From positions 186,001 to 250,000 of the forward strand of contig NZ_LXKN01000066.1 in assembly GCF_001692325.1 (NCBI RefSeq): DNA of 64,000 nucleotides. Reading direction: 5' to 3'. Numbering within the stretch: the stretch's first letter is position 1; each line of letters opens with the position of its first letter. Position numbers and translations under genes: made by a program. The notes under the pieces were generated by a model. It was not told where the DNA came from, made no database searches, and worked only from the letters and a program-made list of their open reading frames with translations. Of this stretch, positions 8,634-16,868 are shown piece by piece. The DNA comes from Rhizobium sp. AC27/96 (GTDB lineage: Bacteria; Pseudomonadota; Alphaproteobacteria; Rhizobiales; Rhizobiaceae).

Positions 8634-8698
8634 AATAAGAGATAAGCTTACCTTATTAAAATTATAGGCAATAACTATTGTCATATAAATGAAATAGT
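8634..8698. promoter_or_regulatory. AT-rich promoter/operator region upstream of phnS
   Basis: Two inverted repeats lie in an AT-rich block: AATAAG/CTTATT (8634-8657) and ACTATT/AATAGT (8674-8698). The second encloses GTCATATAAAT, which resembles TGTCATATGATT found upstream of the oxidase-phnX pair (13658-13669). A LysR gene lies within the cluster, so both may be LysR-dependent sites. This is inference from position and similarity. Confidence 0.4.
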
Positions 8699-8781
8699 CT
8701 TTGACTATGAATTTGCTCGCGCCGTTTCACATCAACCCACTCCGTGCTGGCTGGGTCAGGTCATTGAGCAAAGGAAATATC

Positions 8782-9813
8782 ATGAAAACCAAATCCATTT
8801 TTGCGATTGCGGGCTTGCTTGCTTCGGTCGCGCTGCCGGCCATGGCGGCGGATAACGTCGTGACGATCTACAGCGCCGATGGCCTGCATGACGGCACGCC
8901 GAGCTGGTACGGTAACGAATTCGAAGCCTTCACCAAGGCGACCGGCATCAAAGTTCAGTATGTTGAAGCAGGCTCCAGCGGCGTCGTTGACCGGCTGTCG
9001 AAGGAAAAATCCAATACCCAGGCCGACGTTCTCGTGACCCTGCCGCCCTTCGTGCAGAAGGCGGCCAGCGAAGGCCTGCTTGACGCCTATACGCCCGCCG
9101 GCGCCGATAAGATCGACGCGCGCGACAAGGACCCGAAGGGCCTCTATGTCGCGATGATCAACAATTACCCGAACTTCATCTACAACAGCTCGGTGCTGAA
9201 GACGCCGCCGGCGACCTATCAGGACCTGCTCGATCCGAAGTTCAAGCAGAAGATCCAGTATTCCACGCCCGGCCAGGCAGGCGATGGCACCGCCTTGATG
9301 CTGCAGGCATTCCATGCCTTTGGCGGCAAGGATTCCGGCCTCGACTATTTGAAGAAGCTTCAGGTCAACAATCTCGGCCCGTCCGCCTCGACCGGCAAGC
9401 TGACCGCGCTGGTCAACAAGGGCGAGCTCTATGTCGCCAACGGCGATCTGCAGATGAACCTGGCGCAGCAGGCTGACAATCCGAACATCAAGATCTTCTT
9501 CCCCGCAGGCCCGGATGGCAAGAAGACCGCGTTCCCGCTTCCCTATTACATTGCGCTTGTTTCCAGCGCGCCGCATTCGGACAACGGTAAGAAGCTGATC
9601 GACTTCCTGCTCAGCGAAGACGCCCAGAAGGATGTCAGCGCCGTCGCTCAGGGCTTGCCGGTTCGCACCGACATCAATCCGACCGACGAGAACTTCGCCA
9701 AGCTTCACGCCATCATGGACGGCATCGAAATCTGGTCGCCGGACTGGACCAAGGTGCTTGCCGATCTAAAGCAGGACGTCGATGCCTACGGCAAGGCGAT
9801 CGCGAGCAACTGA
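8782..9813 (+). CDS. phnS: 2-aminoethylphosphonate ABC transporter, periplasmic binding protein
   Basis: A 343-residue binding protein. A Sec signal peptide (MKTKSIFAIAGLLASVALPA) is followed by AMAAD, a likely cleavage point. The mature protein (VVTIYSADGLHDGTPSWYGN; STPGQAGDGTALMLQAFHAF) belongs to the iron/phosphonate-type binding proteins used by AEP importers. Its product delivers AEP or a relative to the PhnTUV complex in the inner membrane. The ATG at 8782 follows AAAGGAAA. Its TGA overlaps the phnT start by one base. Downstream genes for AEP conversion and phosphonoacetaldehyde hydrolysis support the substrate. Confidence 0.8.
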   Translation: MKTKSIFAIAGLLASVALPAMAADNVVTIYSADGLHDGTPSWYGNEFEAFTKATGIKVQYVEAGSSGVVDRLSKEKSNTQADVLVTLPPFVQKAASEGLLDAYTPAGADKIDARDKDPKGLYVAMINNYPNFIYNSSVLKTPPATYQDLLDPKFKQKIQYSTPGQAGDGTALMLQAFHAFGGKDSGLDYLKKLQVNNLGPSASTGKLTALVNKGELYVANGDLQMNLAQQADNPNIKIFFPAGPDGKKTAFPLPYYIALVSSAPHSDNGKKLIDFLLSEDAQKDVSAVAQGLPVRTDINPTDENFAKLHAIMDGIEIWSPDWTKVLADLKQDVDAYGKAIASN

Positions 9814-10958
9814 TGTCGATAGCAAACGCAAAGCTATCCGAAAACGGCCGGCCGACGACATCGTCGTCGGCCGCAGCCGCCAAGCGTATCACCTTCGAGA
9901 ATGTCTCGGTTGCCTATGGCGGCCTCACGGTTCTCGACTCGCTGAACCTCACGGTCAGCCCCGGTGAGATCGTCGCCCTGATCGGCCCATCGGGCTCGGG
10001 AAAAACCACGGCTCTCAGAGCTGTGGCCGGCTTCGTGCACCCATCCGGCGGCCGTATCATGATCGGCGACAGGGACGTCACCAATCTCGCGCCCTATGAC
10101 CGCGACATCGGCATGGTCGTACAGAACTATGCACTGTTTCCGCATATGCGGGTCGAGGAAAATGTCGCTTTCGGATTGCGGGCTCGCCGCGCGCCGGAGG
10201 AGATTATTCGCGCCCGTGTTCCCGAAGCGCTCGCCATGGTCGGAATGGCCAATTACGCGAAGCGTTATCCACGTGAGCTTTCCGGCGGCCAGCAGCAGCG
10301 TGTCGCCATCGCCCGCGCCATTGCCATCCGGCCACAGGTGCTGCTTCTCGATGAGCCGCTTTCGGCGCTCGATGCGCAGATCCGTCGCTCGATGGTCGAC
10401 GAGCTCGCAAGGCTGCATCGCGAGCTGCCGTCGCTGACCGTGCTTTATGTGACACATGATCAGTCCGAGGCGCTGACGCTCGCCAACCATATCGGCATCA
10501 TGCGCGATGGAAAGCTGAAGGCGTTCGGCGATGCCCAGTCCCTATTCCGTTATCCACCGAACCGCTTCGCCGCCGAGTTTCTCGGGCGCGCCAACCTCCT
10601 TGAGGTCAAGGGCCTGCAGCCGCTTGACGAGCATCGGGCGCAGGTGCGGTTTGGCGATCAGCTTCTGGTCGCACGCAACCATCATCGTCTGCCGATGGGA
10701 AGCGATTGCCTACTGTGCGCCAGGCCGCATGATTTTCGGCTGGATGCTTCTGAGGGCGAGAGCAATCGGTTGACCGGCGTCGTGCGCAGCGTCCAATGGC
10801 AGGGCGACACGCACAACGTCACGCTTGAAGTGGCGGGGCAGGAGGTTCGAATGTCCTCCGCGCCGATGAGCGCGCCGCCGTCTCTTGGGTCCATGCTGAC
10901 GCTCCACCTCAATTCCGCCGATGTAACATTGGTGCCGGAGGACGGCCGCAATGGCTGA
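9813..10958 (+). CDS. phnT: AEP ABC transporter, ATP-binding protein
   Basis: A 381-residue ATPase. It has Walker A GPSGSGKTT, a Q-loop in GMVVQNYALFPHMRV, the signature LSGGQQQRVAIARAI and Walker B VLLLDEPLSALD. A C-terminal TOBE-like domain of about 120 residues matches the polyamine/iron/phosphonate subgroup. The start overlaps phnS by one base and the 3' end overlaps phnU by eight, so translation of the transporter genes is coupled. It energises import through PhnU and PhnV at the cytoplasmic membrane face. Confidence 0.85.
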   Translation: MSIANAKLSENGRPTTSSSAAAAKRITFENVSVAYGGLTVLDSLNLTVSPGEIVALIGPSGSGKTTALRAVAGFVHPSGGRIMIGDRDVTNLAPYDRDIGMVVQNYALFPHMRVEENVAFGLRARRAPEEIIRARVPEALAMVGMANYAKRYPRELSGGQQQRVAIARAIAIRPQVLLLDEPLSALDAQIRRSMVDELARLHRELPSLTVLYVTHDQSEALTLANHIGIMRDGKLKAFGDAQSLFRYPPNRFAAEFLGRANLLEVKGLQPLDEHRAQVRFGDQLLVARNHHRLPMGSDCLLCARPHDFRLDASEGESNRLTGVVRSVQWQGDTHNVTLEVAGQEVRMSSAPMSAPPSLGSMLTLHLNSADVTLVPEDGRNG

Positions 10959-11820
10959 TGTCGCCGCAGCAACACTTGCGCCCAAGCCGCGCTGGGACCG
11001 CTTCTGGACGGTGCCGCCGCTTCTCGTTCTCGCAGTCTTGTTCTTCTATCCGCTGGCGCTGATTATCAGGCAGTCCCTTGGCGATCCCGGCACCCTATCA
11101 CTTGCGGCATTTGCCGAGGTCTTGTCGTCCCGCGAGTTTCTTGATGGGCTCCAGCATACGATCGTCATCGCGCTCGGCTCGACGGCGGGGTGCCTTGTGC
11201 TCGGCTTCATCTTCTCGCTGGTGATCGCCTTCGTTCCTTTTCCGGGTGCGAAGTTCTGCGGGCGGCTGATCGATACGTTCATCGCCTTGCCGACCTTTCT
11301 CGTGACGCTTGCCTTCACCTTCATCTATGGCTCGGCGGGTCTCGTGAACGAAAGCCTGATGCGGTTGATGCATGTCGATCTGCCGCCGCTCGACTTTCTC
11401 TATTCGCAGTGGGGCGTGATACTCGCGGAAACAACTGTCTATACGCCCTTCGTCATGCGGCCGCTGCTGGCGACCTTTTCACAGATCGACCAGGCGCAGA
11501 TCGAAGTTGCCAGCAGCCTCGGCGCAAAGCCTTGGCGTATCGGGCGGCAGGTAATCCTCCCGGCGGCCATGCCGGCTCTGATCGCCGGCGGCAGTCTCTG
11601 CCTGCTGCTGACGGTCAACGAATTCGGCATCGTGCTGTTCATCGGCGCCAAGGGCGTCATCACGCTGCCTGTTCTCGTTTACGCCAAGGCGATCCAGGAA
11701 TTCGACTATACGACCGCTTGCGTCATCGCCGTGGTCAATGTTGTGCTGTCGCTTGGTCTTTATAGTCTCTATCGGGCCGTGATCGCCCATTTCGGAGGCA
11801 ATCGTGCTGGTGTGGTCTAA
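10951..11820 (+). CDS. phnU: AEP ABC transporter, permease 1
   Basis: A 289-residue integral membrane protein with about six transmembrane segments. Its ATPase-contact (EAA) loop is EVASSLGAKPWRIGRQVILP. It belongs to the two-permease importers for iron, polyamines and AEP. The first permease of such pairs carries a longer N-terminus, as here. It overlaps phnT by 8 bp and phnV by 17 bp. Function is assigned from cluster context with the AEP-degrading genes downstream. Confidence 0.82.
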   Translation: MADVAAATLAPKPRWDRFWTVPPLLVLAVLFFYPLALIIRQSLGDPGTLSLAAFAEVLSSREFLDGLQHTIVIALGSTAGCLVLGFIFSLVIAFVPFPGAKFCGRLIDTFIALPTFLVTLAFTFIYGSAGLVNESLMRLMHVDLPPLDFLYSQWGVILAETTVYTPFVMRPLLATFSQIDQAQIEVASSLGAKPWRIGRQVILPAAMPALIAGGSLCLLLTVNEFGIVLFIGAKGVITLPVLVYAKAIQEFDYTTACVIAVVNVVLSLGLYSLYRAVIAHFGGNRAGVV

Positions 11821-12601
11821 ATCGGGGCGGCTGCTGGTCTGGGGCGTCGCCATCCCGCTGTTTCTCATCGTCTACGGATTGCCGATCGCGGTGATCGCCT
11901 TGGCGAGCGTCAGCGGTCAATGGAACGACATTCTTCCGACCAAGCTGACGCTGGTTCACTATGCCAATGCCTTCAGGAGTGATTCTTTCGACAGCCTGAA
12001 AGTGAGCATCGCCACGGGAGCGATCGCCAGCGTCGCCGCGCTCATCAGCGGCACATGGGCGGCTTTGGCTTTGCGGAAACTGAACCCTTTGCGCAAACGC
12101 ATTCTCGATCTCGTCTTCTTCATTCCAAGCGCCGTCCCCTCGGTCTCCATCGGCCTTGGCCTGCTCGTCGCTTTCAGCCAGCCGCCGCTGCTCCTGAACG
12201 GCACGCGGCTGATCGTGCTGATCGCGCATTTCGTGCTGATCTCGGCGTTCACCTACGGCAATGTTTCAGCCGGCCTTGCACGCCTGCCCGTCGAATGCGA
12301 GCAGATCGCCGAAAGCCTCGGCGCCCGTCCTTTCTATCGGCTGCGACGGATCACGCTTCCGCTGTTGATGCCCTATCTCGTCGCTGCCTTCAGCCTCAGC
12401 TTCGCGCTGTCGATGGGCGAGCTGGGAGCGACCGTGATGATCTATCCGCCGGGCTGGGTCACCTTGCCGGTCAATATCTTCGCTCTCTCCGATCGTGGCG
12501 CCATCTTCGATGCCGCAACGCTGACGATGATCCTGGGTGTGGCAACGCTGATCGTGCTTTGGGGGCTCTCGCGCCTCTCCAACAGATCGGTCCAGCGCTG
12601 A
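11804..12601 (+). CDS. phnV: AEP ABC transporter, permease 2
   Basis: A 265-residue permease with about six membrane segments and the contact loop QIAESLGARPFYRLRRITLP. I chose the GTG start at 11804 because GGAGG (11794-11798) lies at the right distance. It overlaps the end of phnU by 17 bp, showing tight translational coupling. With PhnU it should form the membrane channel of the PhnSTUV importer. A LysR gene begins 108 bp downstream on the same strand. Confidence 0.82.
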   Translation: MLVWSKSGRLLVWGVAIPLFLIVYGLPIAVIALASVSGQWNDILPTKLTLVHYANAFRSDSFDSLKVSIATGAIASVAALISGTWAALALRKLNPLRKRILDLVFFIPSAVPSVSIGLGLLVAFSQPPLLLNGTRLIVLIAHFVLISAFTYGNVSAGLARLPVECEQIAESLGARPFYRLRRITLPLLMPYLVAAFSLSFALSMGELGATVMIYPPGWVTLPVNIFALSDRGAIFDAATLTMILGVATLIVLWGLSRLSNRSVQR

Positions 12602-12709
12602 CGCCACGCCGCCGACATGTCCGGCCTTTATGGAAAGCGAGTTGCCACGGTGGGGTCGGCGACTTATTGAACTGTATATCTGTGCGATTTCAGGGTGGGA
12701 CCATCGCGA

Positions 12710-13612
12710 ATGCCGTCTGTTACGCTTGCGCAAATGAAGGCCGTCGAAGCATTGGCACGCACGGGAAAATTCTCGCGTGCGGCTGAAGATCTGGGGATCA
12801 GCCAGCCGTCGGTTTCCACACAGGTCCAGTCATTCGAGGAATTGTGCCGCACCCGCGTTTTTATTCGTGATGGACATAACATCAGCGTCGCACCATCCGC
12901 AGTCAGTCTGATCGCCAAGATCAGGGTGACGCTGAAATGCCTCAATGAGGTCGACAGGGCGATCACCGACACCACATCGCTGAACAGCGGCACGATCTCT
13001 ATCGGCTTCAGCGCGCACCGGCTCATCATGCCGGTCTTGACGGCCTTCGTTCGGCAATTTCCGTCTCTGCGTTTGACGACGCGGGGCGGTCCGTCTCTGG
13101 AACTGGCCGACGCTGTGCTGCGCGGCGAGCTTGATGTCGCGACGATTTCCCAGGTCACGCCCGACAGCCGCTTTTCATCGCTGCGGCTGCACGAATCCCG
13201 CGTGGCGATCTATGGCCGCAAGGGAGATCCCATGCTTGAGAAAGGTCGCTTGACTTTGGCCGATCTCGATGGCCACGACATGGTGCTGTGGAACAAATCC
13301 TCCGGCACCCGCATGCTGCTCGAAGACGCTGCCAGCAAGCAGGGCGTGAAGCTGAAGCCCGTCCTCGAAGTGGCAACACTCGATGTCGCCTATGCTGCCG
13401 CTGCCGCCGGCATAGGGTTGGCGATTTCCATCGAGGGGGAGGTCCGGTCCGACGATCACATAGACGTCGTTCCGCTGGTCGAACCCGAACTGGCCATCGG
13501 CCACTATCTCGTTACCTTGCCGGAATGCCGCGATCACGCGGCCATTGCAGCCTTCTTCGAGGTCGCGAGGGAGCATGCGCTCGAGATGGACGGCGAGCTC
13601 CCTTTCAATTGA
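12710..13612 (+). CDS. LysR-family regulator of the AEP cluster
   Basis: A 300-residue LysR protein. The N-terminal winged helix (LAQMKAVEALARTGKFSRAA, then LGISQPSVSTQVQSFEE) precedes a two-lobe effector domain. The ATG at 12710 fits the family start better than a GTG at 12695. It sits between the transporter genes and the oxidase-phnX pair, all on one strand, and the palindrome at 13642-13660 lies just after it. The likely role is activation of AEP uptake and degradation in response to AEP or phosphonoacetaldehyde. The ligand is inferred. Confidence 0.85.
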   Translation: MPSVTLAQMKAVEALARTGKFSRAAEDLGISQPSVSTQVQSFEELCRTRVFIRDGHNISVAPSAVSLIAKIRVTLKCLNEVDRAITDTTSLNSGTISIGFSAHRLIMPVLTAFVRQFPSLRLTTRGGPSLELADAVLRGELDVATISQVTPDSRFSSLRLHESRVAIYGRKGDPMLEKGRLTLADLDGHDMVLWNKSSGTRMLLEDAASKQGVKLKPVLEVATLDVAYAAAAAGIGLAISIEGEVRSDDHIDVVPLVEPELAIGHYLVTLPECRDHAAIAAFFEVAREHALEMDGELPFN

Positions 13613-13641
13613 TGGAAAATATAGCCACTTCATATAATTTC

Positions 13642-13660
13642 ACAGAATTTATAATTCTGT
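13642..13660. promoter_or_regulatory. Perfect-arm palindrome upstream of the oxidase-phnX operon
   Basis: ACAGAATT and AATTCTGT form perfect 8-bp arms around TAT in the AT-rich gap after the LysR gene, 106 bp before the oxidase start. The TGTCATAT that follows is also found upstream of phnS. This is a candidate binding site for the neighbouring LysR protein. Confidence 0.5.
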
Positions 13661-13765
13661 CATATGATTTTGCTATGCCTTACCCTATAAAGTCCGACCA
13701 AAGACTCGGTGGCGTTTGCAAGGCCAATCGAAGAGAGCTGGGCTGGCTGAGGAAAGGGCAGTGTG

Positions 13766-14920
13766 ATGGCAGTTGGATATGATCTTGCGGTAGTCGGCGC
13801 TGGTATCGTCGGGCTCGGTATGGCGCTGGCTGCGACGCGACAGGGCAAGAAAGTCGTTGTCATCGAGCGCAATGCCAAGGCCGTTGGTGCCTCCATTCGC
13901 AATTTCGGCTTCGTCACCATTTCCGGACAGAAGGCTGGCGCGCATTGGGAGCGGGCCATGCGCAGCCGCGACATCTGGGCCGAGATCGTCGATGAGGCAG
14001 GTATCTCGGTGCTGCATCGCGGTCTGGTGATGCCGGCCCGGCGCGACGAGGCTGCGGTCGTGGTGGAAGCCTTTCTCAAAACGCCGATGGGCGAGAAATG
14101 CCGCCTGATGACGGCAACCGAGGCGGGGGATCTCGTGCCCGGCATGCGCCTCGACGAAGTCAAATCGATCCTCTACAGCCCGCACGAGCTGCGTGTAGAA
14201 TCTTCCGAGGCTTTGCCGAAACTCGCCGCCTGGCTCGAAGCCAGACACAACGTCGACTTTCGATGGAACACCGCCGTTCGGGCGATCGACGGCACTCGGA
14301 TCGAAACAAGCCATGGCCTCATCGAAGCCGAAGCAGTCGTCGTTTGCCCCGGCGACGATTTCTCGACGCTTTTCCCCGATGTCATCGGCAGCCATCCATT
14401 GACGATCTGCACGCTGCAGATGCTGCGTGTCTCGCCTGGGCAGCCAAGCCGGTTTGGCGCCGCTGTCATGTCGGATATGAGCCTGGCGCGCTACGAGGGC
14501 TTTGCCGATTTGCCGGAGGCGGTAGCGCTCGGAATGCGGCTGGATCGGGAGGAAGCCGAGAGCCGCGCCGCCGGTATCCATCTGATCGCCGTCCAGTCTG
14601 CGGATGGCTCGCTCGTCGTCGGCGACAGCCATGTTTATGGCAATGCCCAGCAGCCCTTTGCAAGCGACCGTTTCGACCAGCTTATTCTCAATGAATTCGA
14701 CCGTGTCTTCGACCTTCCGGGCCGGCATGTGGTCAACCGATGGATCGGCACCTATGCCTCCTCGAAGACGCGCAATGTTCTGGTCGAGCGTCCTGCGGAT
14801 AATATTCGGCTCGCGATGGTAACGGGCGGCACCGGTGCTTCGACCGGCTTCGCGTTGGGCGAGCAGGTCATCGATGATCTTTATGGTTCAAAATCGGGTT
14901 CATGGGAGACAGAGCAATGA
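13766..14920 (+). CDS. FAD-dependent oxidoreductase, probable AEP / N-methyl-AEP oxidase (PbfD type)
   Basis: A 384-residue DAO-fold flavoenzyme with the FAD-binding GAGIVG at residues 11-16, the ERNAKAVGASIRNFGFVT strand-turn, and a C-terminal GGTGASTGFALGEQ loop. FAD oxidoreductases encoded beside phnX have been described that oxidise N-methyl-AEP, and in some cases AEP, directly to phosphonoacetaldehyde. Its stop overlaps the phnX start (ATGA), so the product would pass straight to PhnX. No PhnW aminotransferase is present in the window, so this enzyme probably supplies the first catabolic step. Preference for AEP or N-methyl-AEP cannot be decided from sequence. Confidence 0.75.
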   Translation: MAVGYDLAVVGAGIVGLGMALAATRQGKKVVVIERNAKAVGASIRNFGFVTISGQKAGAHWERAMRSRDIWAEIVDEAGISVLHRGLVMPARRDEAAVVVEAFLKTPMGEKCRLMTATEAGDLVPGMRLDEVKSILYSPHELRVESSEALPKLAAWLEARHNVDFRWNTAVRAIDGTRIETSHGLIEAEAVVVCPGDDFSTLFPDVIGSHPLTICTLQMLRVSPGQPSRFGAAVMSDMSLARYEGFADLPEAVALGMRLDREEAESRAAGIHLIAVQSADGSLVVGDSHVYGNAQQPFASDRFDQLILNEFDRVFDLPGRHVVNRWIGTYASSKTRNVLVERPADNIRLAMVTGGTGASTGFALGEQVIDDLYGSKSGSWETEQ

Positions 14921-15720
14921 GCCAGCTGAAAGCCGTTGTATTCGATTGGGCAGGAACCGTGATCGATTTCGGGTCCTTCGCTCCGATGGGCGTATTCGTC
15001 GAGGCCTTCAGCCGTTTCGGCATCGAGGTCACCATCCCGGAAGCGAGAGAGCCGATGGGTCGCCCGAAATGGGATCACATAGACGCGATGCTGAAGCAGC
15101 CGCGCATTCACGAGCTATGGACGGCGCGCCATGGCAAGGCGCCGACGGCGGCAGACGTGGACGCAGTCTACGAGGTCTTCGTTCCGATGAACGAGGAGGT
15201 CGTGCATAAATTTGCAGATCTCGTGCCCGGCACCACCGAAGTCGTTGGATCGTTGCGCCAGCGCGGCCTCAAGATCGGCTCGACGACGGGTTATACCCGT
15301 TCGATCATGGAGCGCGTCCTGCCGCTTGCCAAGGAACAGGGCTACGAGGTCGACAATCTCGTGTGTGCCGGCGACCTTCCGCATGGCCGGCCGACACCGA
15401 TGAACATGTACAAGTGCTTTCTCGATCTCGACGTCTGGCCCGCCAATGCGGTCGTCAAGGTCGATGATACCGGCGTTGGTATCGACGAGGGTGTTGCCGC
15501 CGGCTGCTGGACGGTCGGTCTCGCATTGAGCGGCAATGAAGCCGGTCTGACGCCGCAGGAAGTCGCGACCATGGCACCCGACGCGCTTGCCAGGGTCCGC
15601 GAACATGCGTCCGGTGTGCTGAAAAAGCACGGGGCTCATTATGTCATTGATACGGTCGCCGATCTGATGCCTGTCATTGACGACGTCGAACGTCGGCTTG
15701 CCGCAGGCGAGCGGCCTTGA
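14917..15720 (+). CDS. phnX: Phosphonoacetaldehyde hydrolase (phosphonatase)
   Basis: A 267-residue HAD-superfamily enzyme that splits phosphonoacetaldehyde into acetaldehyde and phosphate. The nucleophile motif is FDWAGT with Asp10 and the PhnX-specific Ala12. The Schiff-base lysine of the cap is Lys51 in EPMGRPKWDHIDAM. The acidic metal motif is KVDDTGVG (Asp183/Asp184). Length and motif order match the family. It overlaps the FAD oxidase gene by four bases, which supports a two-step route from an aminoethylphosphonate to phosphate. After it comes a 121-bp gap and an unrelated gene. Confidence 0.92.
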   Translation: MSQLKAVVFDWAGTVIDFGSFAPMGVFVEAFSRFGIEVTIPEAREPMGRPKWDHIDAMLKQPRIHELWTARHGKAPTAADVDAVYEVFVPMNEEVVHKFADLVPGTTEVVGSLRQRGLKIGSTTGYTRSIMERVLPLAKEQGYEVDNLVCAGDLPHGRPTPMNMYKCFLDLDVWPANAVVKVDDTGVGIDEGVAAGCWTVGLALSGNEAGLTPQEVATMAPDALARVREHASGVLKKHGAHYVIDTVADLMPVIDDVERRLAAGERP

Positions 15721-15841
15721 TCTGCCAAGGGCTCAAATAGGGATTATTCGACAGCACGACAACGAAACGCATCGCGGCGAAGAAAAGCCTTTGCTATGAT
15801 GTGGGAAGAACTAGGCTAACGTCATCACAAGAGGATGCCGC

Positions 15842-16843
15842 ATGCTCTTCCATCGTTTTCCGGCATGGAATCTTGCTCATGCGCTCTATTTCGATCAGCG
15901 CATGGGCGCTGCCGACAGTCCTTTCATTCGACATCGCTTCAAGGAAGGGTTTGACGAAGGCTGGATCAGCCCCGCTCACCAGCGTCAGGCGCTCGAGATG
16001 TTCGTTCTCGCCGAGGAGCCTTTGCTTCCACCCGATCTGGATATCGACCCACGGCCGATCGACGGCCACCTTCACTGGATTGGCCATGTCGCTCCCGATC
16101 TCAACGTCCGGCCGATGGGGCGCTATCAGGTAGATGAGCTCCGCGCGCTCAAAAACCTGATCATTTCCAATCTCGCCGTACGGAATATCACCGTCTCCTC
16201 CGCGAGCTTTGATGAGATCACCACGGATTTGGAAGAAATTCCGGAAAGGGTCCGGTGGTTTGCCGGCGATCGGATGCTGCACGAGGTCGAGTTGGAATTC
16301 ACCATGGCGTCCATCAGCCTGGAACTCACCCGGCGAGGCATTCCGACCTACAGCCAGGTCCTGCCCGATATCATCGGTTCCGAGGCAAAGGCGGGCAATA
16401 CGGAGCCTGCCGATCTGGCGATCGTGAAACTCTATTTTGAGAACCAGATCGAGGTGCCATCGCCGGCGACGTTTTCCGAGGCTCTCAATCTTCGCGAGAA
16501 CCCGCGCATCGAGGCCTGGCGGGGAAAGGTCCGCTCATGGTCGGATGAACTTCAGGCTGGAGAGATCGATTTCGGGCATATCAAGACCGCTATTGACGAC
16601 GCCAATGGCTATTTGAAAGGGGCGAGCCTGCCCTCGCGGCTGCTGCCGCATTGGTCGTGGATCTGCACTCTGCCCATGGGTTTCGTCGAAGTATTTGTTG
16701 CAAGAGAGGAGCTTGCTCATCACATCGGAGCTGGCCTGCTGGCGATAGAGAGCCTGCATCTTCTGGGAAAGGCGCTCAATCACGCGGTTCGATCGCCGGA
16801 TCCGCTTCAGTATAAGTGGTTTCTGGTGAGCAGCCGGGATTAG
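15842..16843 (+). CDS. Hypothetical protein, 333 residues
   Basis: I do not recognise this family. The protein is soluble-looking, without signal peptide or membrane segments, and rich in Glu, His and Trp. It starts MLFHRFPAWNLAHALYFDQ and has a GAG-containing ribosome site (aagagg) about eight bases upstream. A region near residues 210-260 (NPRIEAWRGKVRSWSDELQ and following) looks helical. It sits between phnX and a convergent lacI gene, with 121 bp before it, so it probably has its own promoter. A role in phosphonate use is possible only by position. Confidence 0.6.
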   Translation: MLFHRFPAWNLAHALYFDQRMGAADSPFIRHRFKEGFDEGWISPAHQRQALEMFVLAEEPLLPPDLDIDPRPIDGHLHWIGHVAPDLNVRPMGRYQVDELRALKNLIISNLAVRNITVSSASFDEITTDLEEIPERVRWFAGDRMLHEVELEFTMASISLELTRRGIPTYSQVLPDIIGSEAKAGNTEPADLAIVKLYFENQIEVPSPATFSEALNLRENPRIEAWRGKVRSWSDELQAGEIDFGHIKTAIDDANGYLKGASLPSRLLPHWSWICTLPMGFVEVFVAREELAHHIGAGLLAIESLHLLGKALNHAVRSPDPLQYKWFLVSSRD

Positions 16844-16868
16844 GAAGTGGCATGCAAGGCCGTTGCAG

